NCBI GenBank assembly: GCA_018907035.1
Contig: JACCIC010000022.1
Location: 4,012,001-4,076,000 of the forward strand
DNA length: 64,000 nucleotides
Source: Sycobia sp. Sy_11
Lineage: Eukaryota > Arthropoda > Insecta > Hymenoptera > Epichrysomallidae
Direction of reading: 5' to 3'
Each line of letters opens with the position of its first letter. Positions within the stretch are counted from its first letter, which is position 1. Of the stretch, positions 1-54,283 are shown piece by piece. Position numbers and translations under genes: made by a program. The notes under the pieces are model-generated. The model was not told where the DNA came from and made no database searches. It worked only from the letters and a program-made list of their open reading frames with translations.

Positions 1-629
1 TAACGACTCGAAAGACGTGCCAAAATGATACAAGCTTCAAGAATTTAGACACATTTTTAATCAATTTTATGCTTTCATTTTTTATTAGAAATTTCTTTTT
101 TCATTAATGAAAATAGAGTAAAATATGGAATTCAGCACAAAATTGAATTGTTTCATTACAAATTGTTGATTGTAAATGGAATTTTAATGCCATTATATTA
201 CTTCTTTATCGGCATTATTTTTACTGCAGAAACTGTCATTAGGTCATACATTTATTTCATTTTCGATCGATTGGCATATCCAAAATATACTTGAACAATG
301 TAAATGCTTAAATTGTAGTTGGTTTCGGCATGATCGGGAATGATTAAAAACTGAACCGCCTGTCAAACGTTATGTCTTAGATCACGAAAGCCGCAAATTT
401 ATGTTTAAGTCAAAATTTCAGGTTAGAGCTGTCTAATAGTTATATTTGGACTTGTATATCCAATAACAGATGCAAACGAACGAAATTTGACGAGCTCTTA
501 TAAATCTTAATGTAATAAAATATTTCGCTCGTATAACCACGTGTAAATTAAAGTTAACGATCGCGAACCGTCATCGCAAAGTTATAAATAAAAACTATCT
601 CTCCCGCTCTCTCTCTCTCTCTCTCTCAC
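1..629. other. Probable intron or 3' flank of the unknown gene
   Basis: This is AT-rich with no coding sequence seen. It begins at the donor side with a (GA)n tract on the minus strand (603-627). Minus-strand AATAAA hexamers near 80 and 250 would serve as a 3' end if the TGA at 626 is the real stop. Confidence 0.5.
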
Positions 630-40753
<40,124 letters not shown>

Positions 40754-43700
40754 CTGGGATAAGCGCTGCACGCGCGACCGAGTCACAGGCACATGGGCAA
40801 AAGGACAAAAAGATTCTCCACTTTAATCCAATCCATCCATCTCGGCATTCCCTCCGGCTAACCGCTACAATCTGTACTCTTTTTCCTTCCTTCTTTTGTT
40901 TTCGTGTTTTTTTCTTTTCCTCGACCGTATTACTGTTCTCGATCGATTATAATAATGTGTAATATGCTCTCATTCCTCATACGAACTTTTGTCTGCAATC
41001 GGCGAAGGATATAATTTTCATGCATCCGAGATTTATTTCGGTTCGTTGAAATATTTTTGACGAAAATCATGGCTAATAATTTTTTTGTTGGCGATGGAGA
41101 AACGCGTCAACGGAATCTATCCCCAATAAGCCAATAGTTTTTCTAAAAATCCTTTTGCTTGGCCATGATTCGGTATATCGATAAAGGTTATGATTACAAT
41201 TCAATTGCAATTCCGAGTAAAATATACAATTACCCGAAGATTAATATTTTAAGAATATTTGCTTGGATCTAGAAACGGAGAACTAAATAATAAAAAAATT
41301 ATTGTTTGTTCAAGTAAATGTTTTATACTATACAAACACTGAGAAAAAAGGCTTATTTTTAGAACGTGATACAGCTTATTTTCCATACATAAACATATGT
41401 GACTCGCGTCAACGAACATTATCAGACAGGGTATGCAAATGCTTGAAAAATCTATGCATTTGATACTTTAAAGATTAATTATATTTTACTCGAATTAAAA
41501 TGAAAATTTTGACAACTTTTACTCATAATTGTTTTAATTAATATATTATCTAAAGAAACATTAATTTGAAAAATTTACGGTACGTAACACTAAATATCGA
41601 AAATTGCTTGAACTTTAATAAAACGATAGTATAATAAAGTCACAGGTCAGCTTCAATAAATCGCCAGGCATTTTGACAGACGCCGTGCAATTTAGCTCCT
41701 CCGTTCATACGCGCTGAAAGCCTCCTCTAATTGCGCAGTGAGAGAGAGGACGGGGCGATCAGCGAGGCGGTCCTATCACCCACCTCCCCGCCCTGAAATT
41801 ACACGGGGCTAACCGTCGACGGCCTGGAAATTGCGTATCTCAGGCACGAGCCAACAGCATCTCCCACGACCGGGATCGTTCGTAATTTCCGATAGTTTCT
41901 AGCGCTAACAAAAGGGGGGGGGGAGTTTTTGTTTTTAAACAGGGTAAAACATTGTTGTAAATCGCAACTGTTTAATTAATCGGGTAAAAGGGAATATTTC
42001 GTACCAAATGCACGTTGCTCGCTTATCGATCATTTTCAGAATAAAGTTTCTACAGTTCTTCCTCCAAGAATGCATAATTGAAAAGTTTTTTTGTAGAGAT
42101 TTCCATTTCGCTATTTTTTTTTAACAATTTTGCTTATTTTTAGAATCAAAAGTAGTTAACATTTTTGGATAGTCCACAATCATACTTCCAGATCCAAACT
42201 TTAATTAATCATTCTGAAGTATTTCAACATATGTTTTCTTTAAACGAATAATCGTTGTAACAATAAGCTTTTGGTCTTTCCTTCTAAGATATATTGCCCT
42301 AAATTTATGTCATTTGGGTTTCTATATAGCTAGTTTTTTTGGATTCAAATTTGTCCTTTTTTTATCGTCGAAAATGATTGACTAAGGTTTAAGGAGGAAG
42401 TGTCATTTAGAATTTTCGAAAAATGTTAAGTGATTCTATTTGCTGCTATTTCATGAGCAGGCAATAAGTTATTTAAATATGCTTACTGAGAGGATGATCC
42501 TTAAAAGATTGTTCCTTAATCCTATATTAAAGATATCGCCTGAGCAATGTTCGAAAATAATTATCTTTCGAAAAAGATGATAATATTGTGGATACTTTAG
42601 TTCCATTTCAGAATTCAATGATTTGAAAATTTAAAAGCATACCTATATAAATTTCGGTACGATTAGCAACGTAGCGCAGATGCAGCTGTAATAACAACAA
42701 AAAAAATTAATTATGCAGTAATCAATTGGCTTTGTAACAGTTTGACGCTTTCAGCCGCTGCAATAATTAACGAATGAGATATTGATTTTATTCTTTTAAG
42801 AATTCGATTTAATTCAACCTTCGTGATCTAACTCAAACGTTTGCTTTTCTAATCTCCATTATGAACTAAACGTACTCTACTATCTAAACTCTTTTATTCA
42901 ATCTATTCTAAAAAACGTGAAAAGTATAGATAAGGTATTGTTAAATTTATGCAAGAAAAATCTGTTGTTGTTTTTTTTTTTAATTCCAACCGAGAGGACA
43001 CGGCGTAATAAAACGGTTCACCAACTCGAATCGTCCGGGCAATAGCGATTCGTGCCACGATTCACCTGCATTACGAGTAGCGCGCACGAATCCAGGGGCG
43101 AGCTCGCCGAGCTTTCGCTTTCCCGATGAAATTATTCATGGCAGGGGCGTTCGCGAGCCTTATACGTCGAGGATAGCAATTTGCGATTTGCCCCTGCATT
43201 TGCCATACATTTGAAATTATGCGCACATAGATATTAAGAGCGCCGTCGGCCGTTAAGCCACATATAATCGTGCGATCTTACATATTAATCCTTAATCTGC
43301 AAGATCATGCGTTGGTTAGTCGTTGAAATTTTTAATAAGTCGTTCGGATCAGAGAACTACTCGCCGTGGCCATTATACATTAAACTAGAGCACTCTGAAA
43401 ACGCCGAATCGTGGAATTAAAATCACATTATGTAATCTACAGGATGGCCATTCAATATTTCGATTGTATTGACTTCAGTGAGTAATATAATATTATTGAC
43501 AAAATAAATCTTATGATTGGTTACGTTTATTGACTGCGACACATGTATGCACTAAATTATATTGTCAGTTTTTTCAATTCATTAAAATAAGTAACTAATC
43601 GGTAATGAATCACACTTCATCACATATATCGACCAAGTTATAAAGCATTTTTATCAAATACCAGAGAGTTAGCTTTCAGAGCTTACTTTATTTATTTTAT

Positions 43701-45016
43701 CGAATGCTCGGCTCCAGTTTAACCACTGTGGTATTTTATTTTCGGCTCTCGTAAATTATTCTGAATTTCGAGATATTAAATAGCGTATGAAGAATGGTTC
43801 GAATTAATTTGAACAATCCGATACCTGAGAGCATATTTGTATAATACTATACAAACTCTACAGAATAATTCTAATTCGTCATAACATAATAAAATTTATG
43901 AAATTTTACAAAAATTAAAACGAACTGCAGACAGCTAATTAATGTTCTATATTTTGGTATTTCATTTAAGGAGGACATCAATCGTGATTTTATTCTACTA
44001 TTGAGCTATAGTACTACACGCATATCATACTTGCTTCTGAATAGAATTATATTTCATAGAATATTAAAATTATTATACCAAAAATTTACGTAGGAATCGT
44101 TTTGAATCGACATCTGTGCGGGAACGTTCTTTTCTAAAAACTGAGGTTGAGATCGTACTTTTTTCAGTATTTGAATTACACATTTTATTACTTTTAAATG
44201 TAAGATAAGACTGTAGGGTCCATACAAATATTTATTAGCGTATTACTCTTCGGTGTTGATTTAATTGTAGAATTTAAATAACATATAATCACTATTTTAA
44301 ATTCACCCTTTTGAATTTGGAAGCTTCGACAGTATAAAGATTTCTTTGTATGACTTTCGAAAGTAACGGTGTTCTTAAGTTGATAACAGCCGTTTATAAC
44401 ATTTTTACACTAATCTACAAATGATAGCAGAATATATTTTACACAAAAGTTGTCGACAATAATGAAGAAAATGCAATCAAAGTAATAGCTTCAGCTAAAA
44501 AATATTGCTATAAGTTTTTTTATAGTTAAGATACTTTTATACTTTAATTACCCTTGATAGAGTAGCGATGACTGACCGTATCCAACGAAACTACTACGAA
44601 CAACTACTTGTGGATGGATTCATAATTATATATTCCTCTATTCGACCTTTGATTAATATTTTAAGCGTTTTCGTGAATCGATCACAAATTTTTGAGAAAC
44701 TAGAATAACTTTTTCGAACATGAAAAAATCCAAAGCAATCGACGAATTCTTTCACTATCCAGCTATTTTTTCCAATCATGATAATTTGCTAATATTTGCG
44801 CAAAACGCGTCCCCCTGATATAACAGACCTTCGATACTTCACAAGTATTACCTATTGTATTTACCTATTAAAACCGATTAATTACCTTTTAAATGACGTT
44901 GCTCGTCGCATTGTTAAAAAAGTCATTTTTAAAAAAGGCTGAGATGTGCACGAGCCGAACTACGTAGCGTGCATAATACATTGTGCATTATGCCATTAGA
45001 AGGATGGGTTGAACAG

Positions 45017-45018
<2 letters not shown>

Positions 45019-45064
<46 letters not shown>
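45019..45064. repeat. (GA)n microsatellite
   Basis: A perfect GA run, first of three simple repeats within 400 bases. Confidence 0.96.
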
Positions 45065-45067
<3 letters not shown>

Positions 45068-45254
45068 GGGCGAACATAAGCTTCATTTTGGAAATTTCTA
45101 TGCAGGCATGAATGCGCGCGCTTCGTTTGGTGTGCGGCCTTTTGTCCTCCTCCTGAATCATCACATGCATCGTTGTATGGCCACCCGCATATCATCACGT
45201 CGTGCACGCAACGCGTTGCACTGCTCATTAATACACACATATAAACGCGTGCAC

Positions 45255-45279
45255 GCACACACACACACACACACACATT
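45255..45279. repeat. (CA)n microsatellite
   Basis: A short CA run. Confidence 0.9.
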
Positions 45280-45342
45280 CGCATAAAACTATTCGCTATG
45301 CGCGCACACCTAGTTCGCTGTTCCGTCCTCGGGTTTCCTCGA

Positions 45343-45345
<3 letters not shown>

Positions 45346-45395
<50 letters not shown>
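45346..45395. repeat. (CT)n microsatellite
   Basis: A CT run with one CTAT interruption. Confidence 0.95.
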
Positions 45396-47071
45396 TCCAT
45401 TCTTGCTCTATTGTCCTTCTGCTACCTTTTGTATTCACTGCGCACACAGTCTTCCACAAATTGAAAAATTTCCTTTACTGAAGTTCGAAAATCGATTTCG
45501 TATCAACAACGAATTCGACGAAAATCAACCAATTTTTCAAAAAATTCGTGATAGAGAGCATGGTCAAAACTTAATTTTTAAAACAAGAAACGAATTTAAT
45601 AAACACGGTACATTATTTAACAATCGTCTGAGAATACATTTATCCAATAGCTGAAAATTGCAATGGCGTATTAAGGAGTTACACTAACTTCTTGAAAAAA
45701 ACAGATTATATTGTCATAAAATGTTTAAAAATCGACTTTTATTCTTATCTTTCTAGCGGCAAAGGGTTTTCATCATATTAAAATTAATATACCAAAATAT
45801 ACAGAACAATAATGACTATTAATTATGAAATTTTTGTTTTCAACGCAATGCCTCTCGATGCCTTGCGATCACTGCGTGTGAAATAATTTTGGAGTACGAA
45901 AGGAACTTTAACACCAGTCGATGGAAATGAACTGGCCGTTCAAATAATTTAGAATGGTAAAATTTTATTCTCTATTTCAATTGGTGAATTAACGCTGAAT
46001 GGTAACGAGAGTCGTAATTCGACCGTTTGGGCGATTGCATCCACAGTATTATCTATCGGATAATTATCTTTTGAGAATTTCGCAAATATTGCTATTTGCA
46101 TATTTAATAATGGATATTCATAAGTTATGAACGCGAATTACATTATGAAAATGAAACTAGTCCTAAAAGCCTGTAATTTAGTTGCATTATGGTTGAGTGA
46201 AGGCGCGAGATAGGCTCAAATGTACTCAAAAGTTTAAAAAAAAAGAGGAATAGCTCACATTAGAGGGCGAAATGTCTGGTCGGGCATATGTCACACTGAA
46301 ATTATAATAAGAATATGATATGATTATTTGGTATGTAAAATATTAAAACTTTTTTCGAGAAACCTTTGTTGTTTACTTAGTAAAAAACATAACTTGAATT
46401 CAAATTCCTTGATGAAGTGATCGTTTTAACACTATATTAACAAACTTGCTTTGTTCGTCGACGTATCTAGAGTTGTTAGATATATTTTATAAAAACCCTA
46501 CATGTGTCGCTTGCTATGAAACTATTAAATCGACAGAGCTTTAAGTTCTTTTTGTAAAGTTAAAATTGTAGGAGCTTGTTTTTTTGGCTCTGAGATCCTT
46601 AAGTATGTTACTCAAAATAATTTCGATAAATTTTTCTGAAAACTTCAGAATCAGTTCATCCGAGTGCGCTATTCGGAAGTGTTAAAAAAGATTACATTTT
46701 GAATGTTTCCTAAGAAAAGTATGCTCTGAAACATTGACCGTATTTTTTTGGAAGTTCTATATGTTTTTCAAACCTGCGTAGAACATAGCTCATTCAATTT
46801 TTGAGACTGACATAAAATTTTCACTGCAGCTTTTTCAGAATCTTATAACAATGCACTTAAAAGTGCCAAATGCTTTTATTTTCTATTTAATAAATAATTG
46901 GGCCTTGGCTTTCAAAAATTTCATGTCGATTTTGTTTAAGAATAAATAAATAATTAAATCAATAAAATAATAAAATACAATAAAAAATTTAAATGGAAGC
47001 CGTGTTCTAAAAATTTTCAAACTAAAATTATTTATTATGATCAAATTGTAACGATCAAATCATTGCTTATA

Positions 47072-47710
47072 GGAGGGTATTCAAAAAGTAAGTTTCCCTA
47101 GTTTAGTTTTTCTCTCAGACGTCACCTAGCGGGCTTGAGCTGATCATAGTTTCAGTTCAGGTTCTACCGATAACAGCGAAACTTGTTTTGGTGGCCAAGA
47201 ATACTTTTTTTTCAGTATTTATTTATTCAGTGTTTTTTATTCAGTACAATGCAGGTCCGATTGTGAATTACGTGCACTTATTCATTTTTTATTGCAAAAG
47301 GGTTAACCGGCAATCAGATTCACAGGGAATTGGTTAGTGACTGTGTATGGTAACGACTGTATAAATGTGTAGGTAGTGTGAAGATGGCGCAGAGATTTTC
47401 TCGAGGTATGCGCAAAAGTGCTCGATGAGCAGCATACAGGACGCCCAAAAAGCGCCATTGTCAATAATGTGATTGAAACGGTTGAAAAAATTGTTCAAGT
47501 GCACAGATGATGGACTATTGATGATATTTTGGATATGATGCCTCCTGAATATCAAATTTACCGATAAAAATATGGGTTGAAGTTCAAGGCGAATACGTAG
47601 AAAAATAGTTTAATAGCAAAAGAATATAGTCAAATTATTTTTATAGCCTAAAACTAGTGTTTTATATTTTCCCCAAGACGAGGAAACTTACTTTTTGAAT
47701 ACCCTTCGAG
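47072..47710 (+). mobile_element. Internally deleted mariner-family element (about 640 bases)
   Basis: The ends are inverted copies of GGGTATTCAAAAAGTAAGTTTCC, exact over 23 bases (left from 47075, right ending 47706), next to TA dinucleotides. The inside keeps only the two ends of a transposase. The N-terminal part gives LTGNQIHRELVSD and, in another frame, RRWTIDDILDMMPPEYQ-like reading near 47500-47550. The C-terminus gives VEVQGEYVEK and a stop near 47575-47610. The catalytic core is missing, and stops break the rest. It is a distinct family from the element at 32606-33959. Confidence 0.85.
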
Positions 47711-48777
47711 TAATTAAAATAAAAACTCCTTTATCCATGAGCCAAATTAGTGTAACCCCTTAAAATAATTTAAAATATTTTTGTAATAAAACTAAACTTT
47801 CACCAGATAAATGACTTGTTATAGTTACATTGCATGTATACAATTTTAGCATCCCAATCACACCATGAAGAACTGGCACTCTATCGACCGTTCAAGACAC
47901 TAATCAAATTAAAATATGAGGCAAAGTGTATGACAAAATTTTCTAAATATCACAAAGAAAAAATAAAATGAAAGGATAGCAATTGTTAGTATTATAAGTA
48001 TATAGTTAAAATAATTTTAATTACTATTTTGTATCTTTTAAAATTTATGTAAACTTAAAATCGTAATTATTGCCATTTACTGGAATACTTAAAACGAAAA
48101 AAGTTGCAGTTTGCGTAAAATCTTTAAAACACTAGGCATTCATATATAGGATTACAATTCAGTGAATGTAATCACAATAAATGAGAAACGTGAAGTCGAG
48201 ACAAAAGCTGACATGTCACAATATATTCATCATCTACAAAGAATACGTCATTTTTCAATTGAAAAGATGAAAAAATTTCTTAATATCGTACAAACATGCT
48301 TATACAGTGATAAATCGAAAGAACATACACATGGCCGGATATAACGATAGTAAAACATGTCTAACGTAACAGATTAGGTGAAAGAAATGTAAAAAACGCT
48401 TAAAGATCGGCGACTTCAAAATTTAAGAGAGATTCAACCTTTTTAAGTAATATACTGATAATAAACTTAATTTTATGTATGTTTTACGTGGTATGAGATA
48501 GGGAAAAAGGTAGTGTAAATAATTTAATGTATGTACTTACCGATCGCTACCCGATCAGATATTATAAAATTTTTAAATAAATGCAAGAAAATTATTCAAA
48601 GAGGGGTCCATTCATCTTGGAATAGTAAGTAATAATTCAATACACCAGGCTGATATGTTATTATATATGTATATATATATATATATATGTACAATTATTT
48701 TCGTCTTTAATAACGTGACTTATATATTAAGATTATCGTAGTACTGGTCAAACTGACTCCACAAGGACATAATGTGT

Positions 48778-48857
48778 TTATTTGGTTATATTGGCCTGTA
48801 TATCGAGTTTGATTATCCTTCCGCGCGATCCGTCACTGATGGCGTTTACAAGTTGTT
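48778..48857 (-). CDS. Candidate terminal exon (25 residues and stop)
   Basis: On minus, a textbook 3' splice site (branch-like CTAAC, then TTCTCTTGCTTTTCAG) opens a frame that reads QLVNAISDGSRGRIIKLDIQ then ANITK and TAA if entered at phase 1. An AATAAA overlaps the stop. It could be an alternative last exon of patj or of an unseen gene. Entered at phase 0 it stops after three codons. Short and unmatched, so weak. Confidence 0.2.
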
Positions 48858-50936
48858 CTGAAAAGCAAGAGAATTCCAATGTTAGGAAAGCCATCGAATC
48901 GTCGACGCCAGGTCGATTGACTTATCATACTTTTTCTACGCAACTTATTTCTGCATTTCCGCATTTCTTACTTATAATATATAGATAATGCAATAAGTCG
49001 AGAGAAAGAGAAGAGACTCAAAAGCACTGACATATCGTTGTATCTATTAAGCTTTTTTTTCTTTTAATAATTGCATCGTCATATTGTTAATGCTAAAATC
49101 GTCGTAATGATTGAAGAAAAAAAATTAATAAAAAAAAGAACAAATTAAACGAGTTTGAAGAAGGATGAGGCAGCGGGAAACTCTTAAGTTCCGAGGAGCG
49201 CGCATCCCAAAGCTTGATGTATGTAGATTTATATAATATAAATTATCTACTGTATAGTATATTATTCAAAATACACAAACACACGCAAATATATTATGTA
49301 TATATATATAGATATATATAATGCTATGAAGAGAAGCGCAAGGCGTAGAGTTTTTAGAGCTTCAGCCGAATTAGAGAGACAGTGAAATATAGACAGAAAT
49401 GTATTAGTTTAGTTAGTTCAAATGCAGTGGTTGATTGGTTGCTTGCTTGCTTGTTTTATTAGTAAAGTATATTAATATACATATATATCTGTTAGTAGAA
49501 TATTTAGAGAGAGTAGAACAAAAACAATGCAGTATTTACTTTGGTGATCTGCCAAAAGAGAAAAATGGAGCGCTTCAGAGGACAAACAATTCTGGAGACG
49601 GCCGTTCATCGGCATCGGAAACTATTTAAATTGCAAACTGTTCCTTTTTTTCTTTATTCTCTGAAACTTTGCTCTCTTGTACATTTTTAATTTATTTTTA
49701 TATTTTTTTTCTGCCATATTGTAAGGAAAGCGAAAGTACTCGTTCCCAAATTTCGTACCGCGTGCAAACTCTTCGAGGCACAGCCGATGGAATCGAGTGC
49801 GCGATCGCTGGTTCAAAACTAAGAATTATCACTCAAAATCAAATGTAATACAAGCATGTACGATTGAGAGGATAGAAAATATACAAGTGCAAAAAAGAAT
49901 AATCGACGTATAATGTATATACGTTATGCAGTGTGACTATTGCCTCTAGAGAATTTTTGTACAGGTGTATATGTGCATTAAAAACTTTGGATTTCATTGG
50001 AATGTAAAGCTGTCGTATTTTACTTAATATCCTTGATTTTCACTAGTAAGTCTAATACGAAGCTTAAGAAAATCTTTTCACGTGGTTATATTATGTACAT
50101 CGTATGCTATATATTATTTATAAAAGCAAATTAAACAACAGTTAATGAACTAGTCAATATATTTATATAAACTTTTATATGAATTTACGTACATCCTTTG
50201 ACATAAGTCAAATGGATACTTTCAGTGTATTTTACTTATGCTTCTGCTATGAATCTCTATAGTATGGAATGTAGCAGCTACAACGTATTTTAAAATCGTT
50301 CAAAACATGTTTTTTGCATATGATATATTAAGATTTACCACTAAGACACAACTACCTAAGAAGCGCAAATATAAGAAAAAAAATAAGTAGATCAGCAAGG
50401 CAACTTTGACTAACAACAAGTAATTGTATTTCAAGAAGTTTTACTATACCATCTCACTACTATACTTTTGTTTTCATTCTTCTCTAATGATAGATTAAGT
50501 GCAATGTTCAGTTTGTCTCGCTTGATGAATTTTTTTTTTTTTTTTTGGAGATACATCATCGTTCATAACTATATAGTCACTAATACTGTATCTATGCGAG
50601 TTTGAGAATTTTTTTTACTTTTTTTTTATCTAAAATTCACTACTTTATTAATAATACCTACCTCTAATGGTAAATACTCACAGAAAGGATCGCGCGTTTT
50701 CGTCATTTGTTCTCCCATTTGCTCTTGTATATATGTTTTAATCTCCGTTCGGCTAATATTCAACACTTTTTTGTTATTGCGTAAACTCTTACGACAGCAA
50801 AATCCGCATTACGATTGTTTATTAACTTGTATGGTAGCGTTACGAATTTCGATCATTAAATCTATTCCGTCAAAAGTTTCTTACAATTCCTAGCCAAATG
50901 TTTGACAAGCACACATGCTCGCACACGTACACACAC

Positions 50937-50939
<3 letters not shown>

Positions 50940-50988
<49 letters not shown>
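50940..50988. repeat. (TA)n microsatellite
   Basis: A perfect TA run, preceded by a short CACACA. Confidence 0.96.
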
Positions 50989-50990
<2 letters not shown>

Positions 50991-51266
50991 ACCTGCGAAA
51001 TCTTCCGTATGTTGGTTCTAGTAAAAACTTTTCCGAGACTGTAAAATGCAATACTTTTTATTAGTCCGTACTGACAATATGAGCTACGAAATTTCCGATG
51101 GGTAGATGCTGGATTTATTCTGTTTTCCATTTTTTAAATATGATACTTCGTGTTACATAACAAGAATCAACAAGAAAGCGAAGAAGAAAGAAATCTCATG
51201 TTGTCCTTAATTTTCCGTTTCTTCTCTTTCTTTACTTTGTTCACAGGTGGAACTAGTTCGTTATCT

Positions 51267-51270
51267 CTCT

Positions 51271-51318
<48 letters not shown>
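51267..51318. repeat. (CT)n microsatellite
   Basis: A perfect CT run of about 26 units. Confidence 0.96.
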
Positions 51319-51321
<3 letters not shown>

Positions 51322-53981
51322 AGTCTGTCGTTCTATCTTCATCCAAACATCTGGTATTTCAAAATTAATGAAGCACAATTAATACAATTATTAAAAGTTG
51401 GTAAGGGTTATTTATTATACATGTGTTAATAGAGCTACGTTCTGGCTACGAAAGGGAGCAAAAGCTTTTTCAACATTTTATACAGCATTAAAGTACTATT
51501 TTCAACTTAATGACCTTAAATTCTTTTCGACGTTTTATACGTTTCTCAGATTAATTTTTCATCAATACATTTCTAGCTGTAGCTCTTGAAACATCGTCAC
51601 ATTCATTTTTAAAAATTTGTCTTTTCGAAGTTTTTTTACATCCAGTCCATGAATACGTCAAACGTTACAAAGTTTTTCTCAGCAATAAAATATGAAATAT
51701 CTTTCTATTGTTTAACAAAAAAAAAATAAAAGTAAATTTTAAAAAATGAACAATAATTAAAAGTTGACGATATATTCATCCATACGTAAGGAACAGAAAC
51801 ATGATATTTCTCATTTTTACAAAATATAGAACTATTTATAAATTTTTAAGAATAAAAAATCAAAAATATAAAACATAAATGAAAAACTATAAAACTATAA
51901 AAAAATTGTTGAAAATGTTAAAATTGAGAAATGTTAAACAGGTATAATTATCTTTAAATATACCTATAGAAAATATATATTTTCTTATGTATAGGAGAAA
52001 AGTTGTGAATACCGGAAAATTAACAAAATAATATATTTAAAGACTAGCTGCATCTGCGTATTTTAATTAGTTAGTAATAATTCTTATCCTAAATAATAGG
52101 GTATAGCCTCGATAGCGCTTTATATGCTCTATTAAAAGCAAATAATATATACGCACGCATTACGGTGTTTTACTTCAAAAGTTCTGGCGCATTAAGGACA
52201 TTATAAATTACGTAAAGGATTCGTTCTAAAAGATAATTTACCTTTATATATACTTTACATTTATCCATATAAGATAATTTATTTATGTATACTTTATTTT
52301 ACCGGTCCACGGTGTGACAGAGACAATATCGTTTCATACCATCAAGTAAAAAACAAACAAGTAAAGAAGATTGCATAAGTATTGCTAACTGTTCGTTAAT
52401 GTATTCGCCCAAGTAGAATACTGGAGCTTCCGTCAGAATTGCGTAAAAACGCAGAAATATTTGGAAGAGAACGAAGTCGTGCTTCAGCGACACACGTATT
52501 AATATTGAATGTTGGACATTGACTTGGGTTTATATGTGTGTATATATATTAAAAATTATTAATTAGTCGTCGTCGCGTTAAGCAAGGAATTATGATCGCT
52601 ATATACACAATTTCACGCTTTCCTTAAGTGGTTCCCGCTGCTCAGACTTCCTCTGCTTCACGAATAAAATAAGTGTTGAATAAAGAATTGGTCGCTCCTT
52701 AGTTTTAATTAAAATTTTCATAAAATCGTAATATCTACAGTTTCTAGCACACAAGAAAAAACAAAGAGAACCAAACAAATCAAACGAAAACAATCAATTT
52801 TGCATTATTTCAAGAGTTAAGATTCTTTTATATATATATATATGTATGTATGTTTTATTTATCGCAAGCACAGAAGCGTCCTGAAAAAGGTAAATTTTTG
52901 ATTTGTCGATGAATTATTCAGCAAGAAGGGTTTTTGTGGATGGTGAACAAATGTGAGTGAAAGGTAAATGGTTATTGGTACAAAACATAAAACAGTGGGT
53001 TAAAAAAGCATTGCATTGAATTTTTTTATAACGAATTCAAATAAACATAACTCCAGTACATTAAACACTTCTCGATTCCAAAAAATCTATTAATGCATAT
53101 TTGTCTAGATAATCATACATATTCTTACTCAAACTGATATTTATTTGAATTCCACACATTTTTTCTCGTAAATCAGTTCGAAAAGAGCGTGTAGAGAGGA
53201 AATAAAATGGTGAGAATACAAAGGTTTTGAATAAACAGAAAAATAACTTAACATGTGCAAAAACCTATTTATTGTTTTGTGTTAAATACAAATTGCCACG
53301 GAGATTTTTCGATGCTTCCATTTAAAACGTACGTGACTGTGCGGCTCTGATCGACAAAGTACTTTAAAATGTCGCTGCAAATGTACATGTGTATAATTCT
53401 ATGTTTACAAAGAAACGTAAAAAATTACGCTCCATTTAGATTAAGTAATACTTAACACTCATCCGAATAATCTTGCAATATATTTTATCGTAATCCGTTA
53501 ATCTTTTCGACAAATATTTGAACAATTAAACCTTTTACTTATAATGCATAATTTTCGATTTTACAACTTTATTATTTAACATAGGATTATTTTTGATTAA
53601 TAAAATATGGCTGCAGTAAATAAAAGGCTTAAATATGTTTAGACATCGATGATAGCACAGCACAAAATATAGCAAATCCTTGTATAACAAAGTTAAGCTC
53701 AATGGCTCTTAGGTAAATTATTTTATTTAGCAACATATACAAGCGGCGTAATGTTATATGCTACATTGAACAATAAAAAGGCACAACGATCAGCTTTCGA
53801 TCGAGACATGCAATGGCTGTAAAAACTAAACATATTTAAAACAAACTAAACTTATCAGACTGTCACATAAAGAATAGAAGCATAAATTAGAAAAATATAT
53901 GAGACAAATTAATTATGCAAATAGTGATTTATACAAATAATAATGAAAGTAATTCTGATTGATGATTGTGTATCTACAACT

Positions 53982-53982
<1 letters not shown>

Positions 53983-54038
<56 letters not shown>
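53983..54038. repeat. (TA)n microsatellite
   Basis: A perfect TA run between patj and the unknown gene, about 1.3 kb past the patj stop. Confidence 0.96.
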
Positions 54039-54042
<4 letters not shown>

Positions 54043-54277
54043 CATTCTTCCTGAATTTCTTTGATATTAACATCATTAATTTCATGATGATACATTATCA
54101 TGAATAAAACGAACTTGCACTATTCATCAAAGCGCTTACATACTGATTTCTGATATAGTATCGTTGAAAAATATTTAATCAGAATTAATCAAATCATAAG
54201 TAAATAAAAGTTTATGATACGATAACGAAAATAAATTTATACAGCATAAATCAGTATAATTTTTACAAAATATATAA

Positions 54278-54283
54278 TTTATT
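54278..54283 (-). promoter_or_regulatory. Possible poly(A) signal for patj
   Basis: An AATAAA on the minus strand (TTTATT on plus) lies about 1 kb after the patj stop. It is one of the nearer exact hexamers, but AATAAA is common in this AT-rich DNA, so this is only a candidate 3' end. Confidence 0.2.

Larger units (their letters stand above)
40754..47070. other. Region right of the unknown gene's first visible exon
   Basis: Mostly AT-rich. GC-richer patches lie at 41680-41880 and 43000-43260, the latter a candidate for an untranslated first exon or promoter of the unknown gene, though nothing proves this. Microsatellites cluster at 45000-45400. No coding exon is recognised, although the 40663-40753 exon requires an upstream partner. 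Confidence 0.5.
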
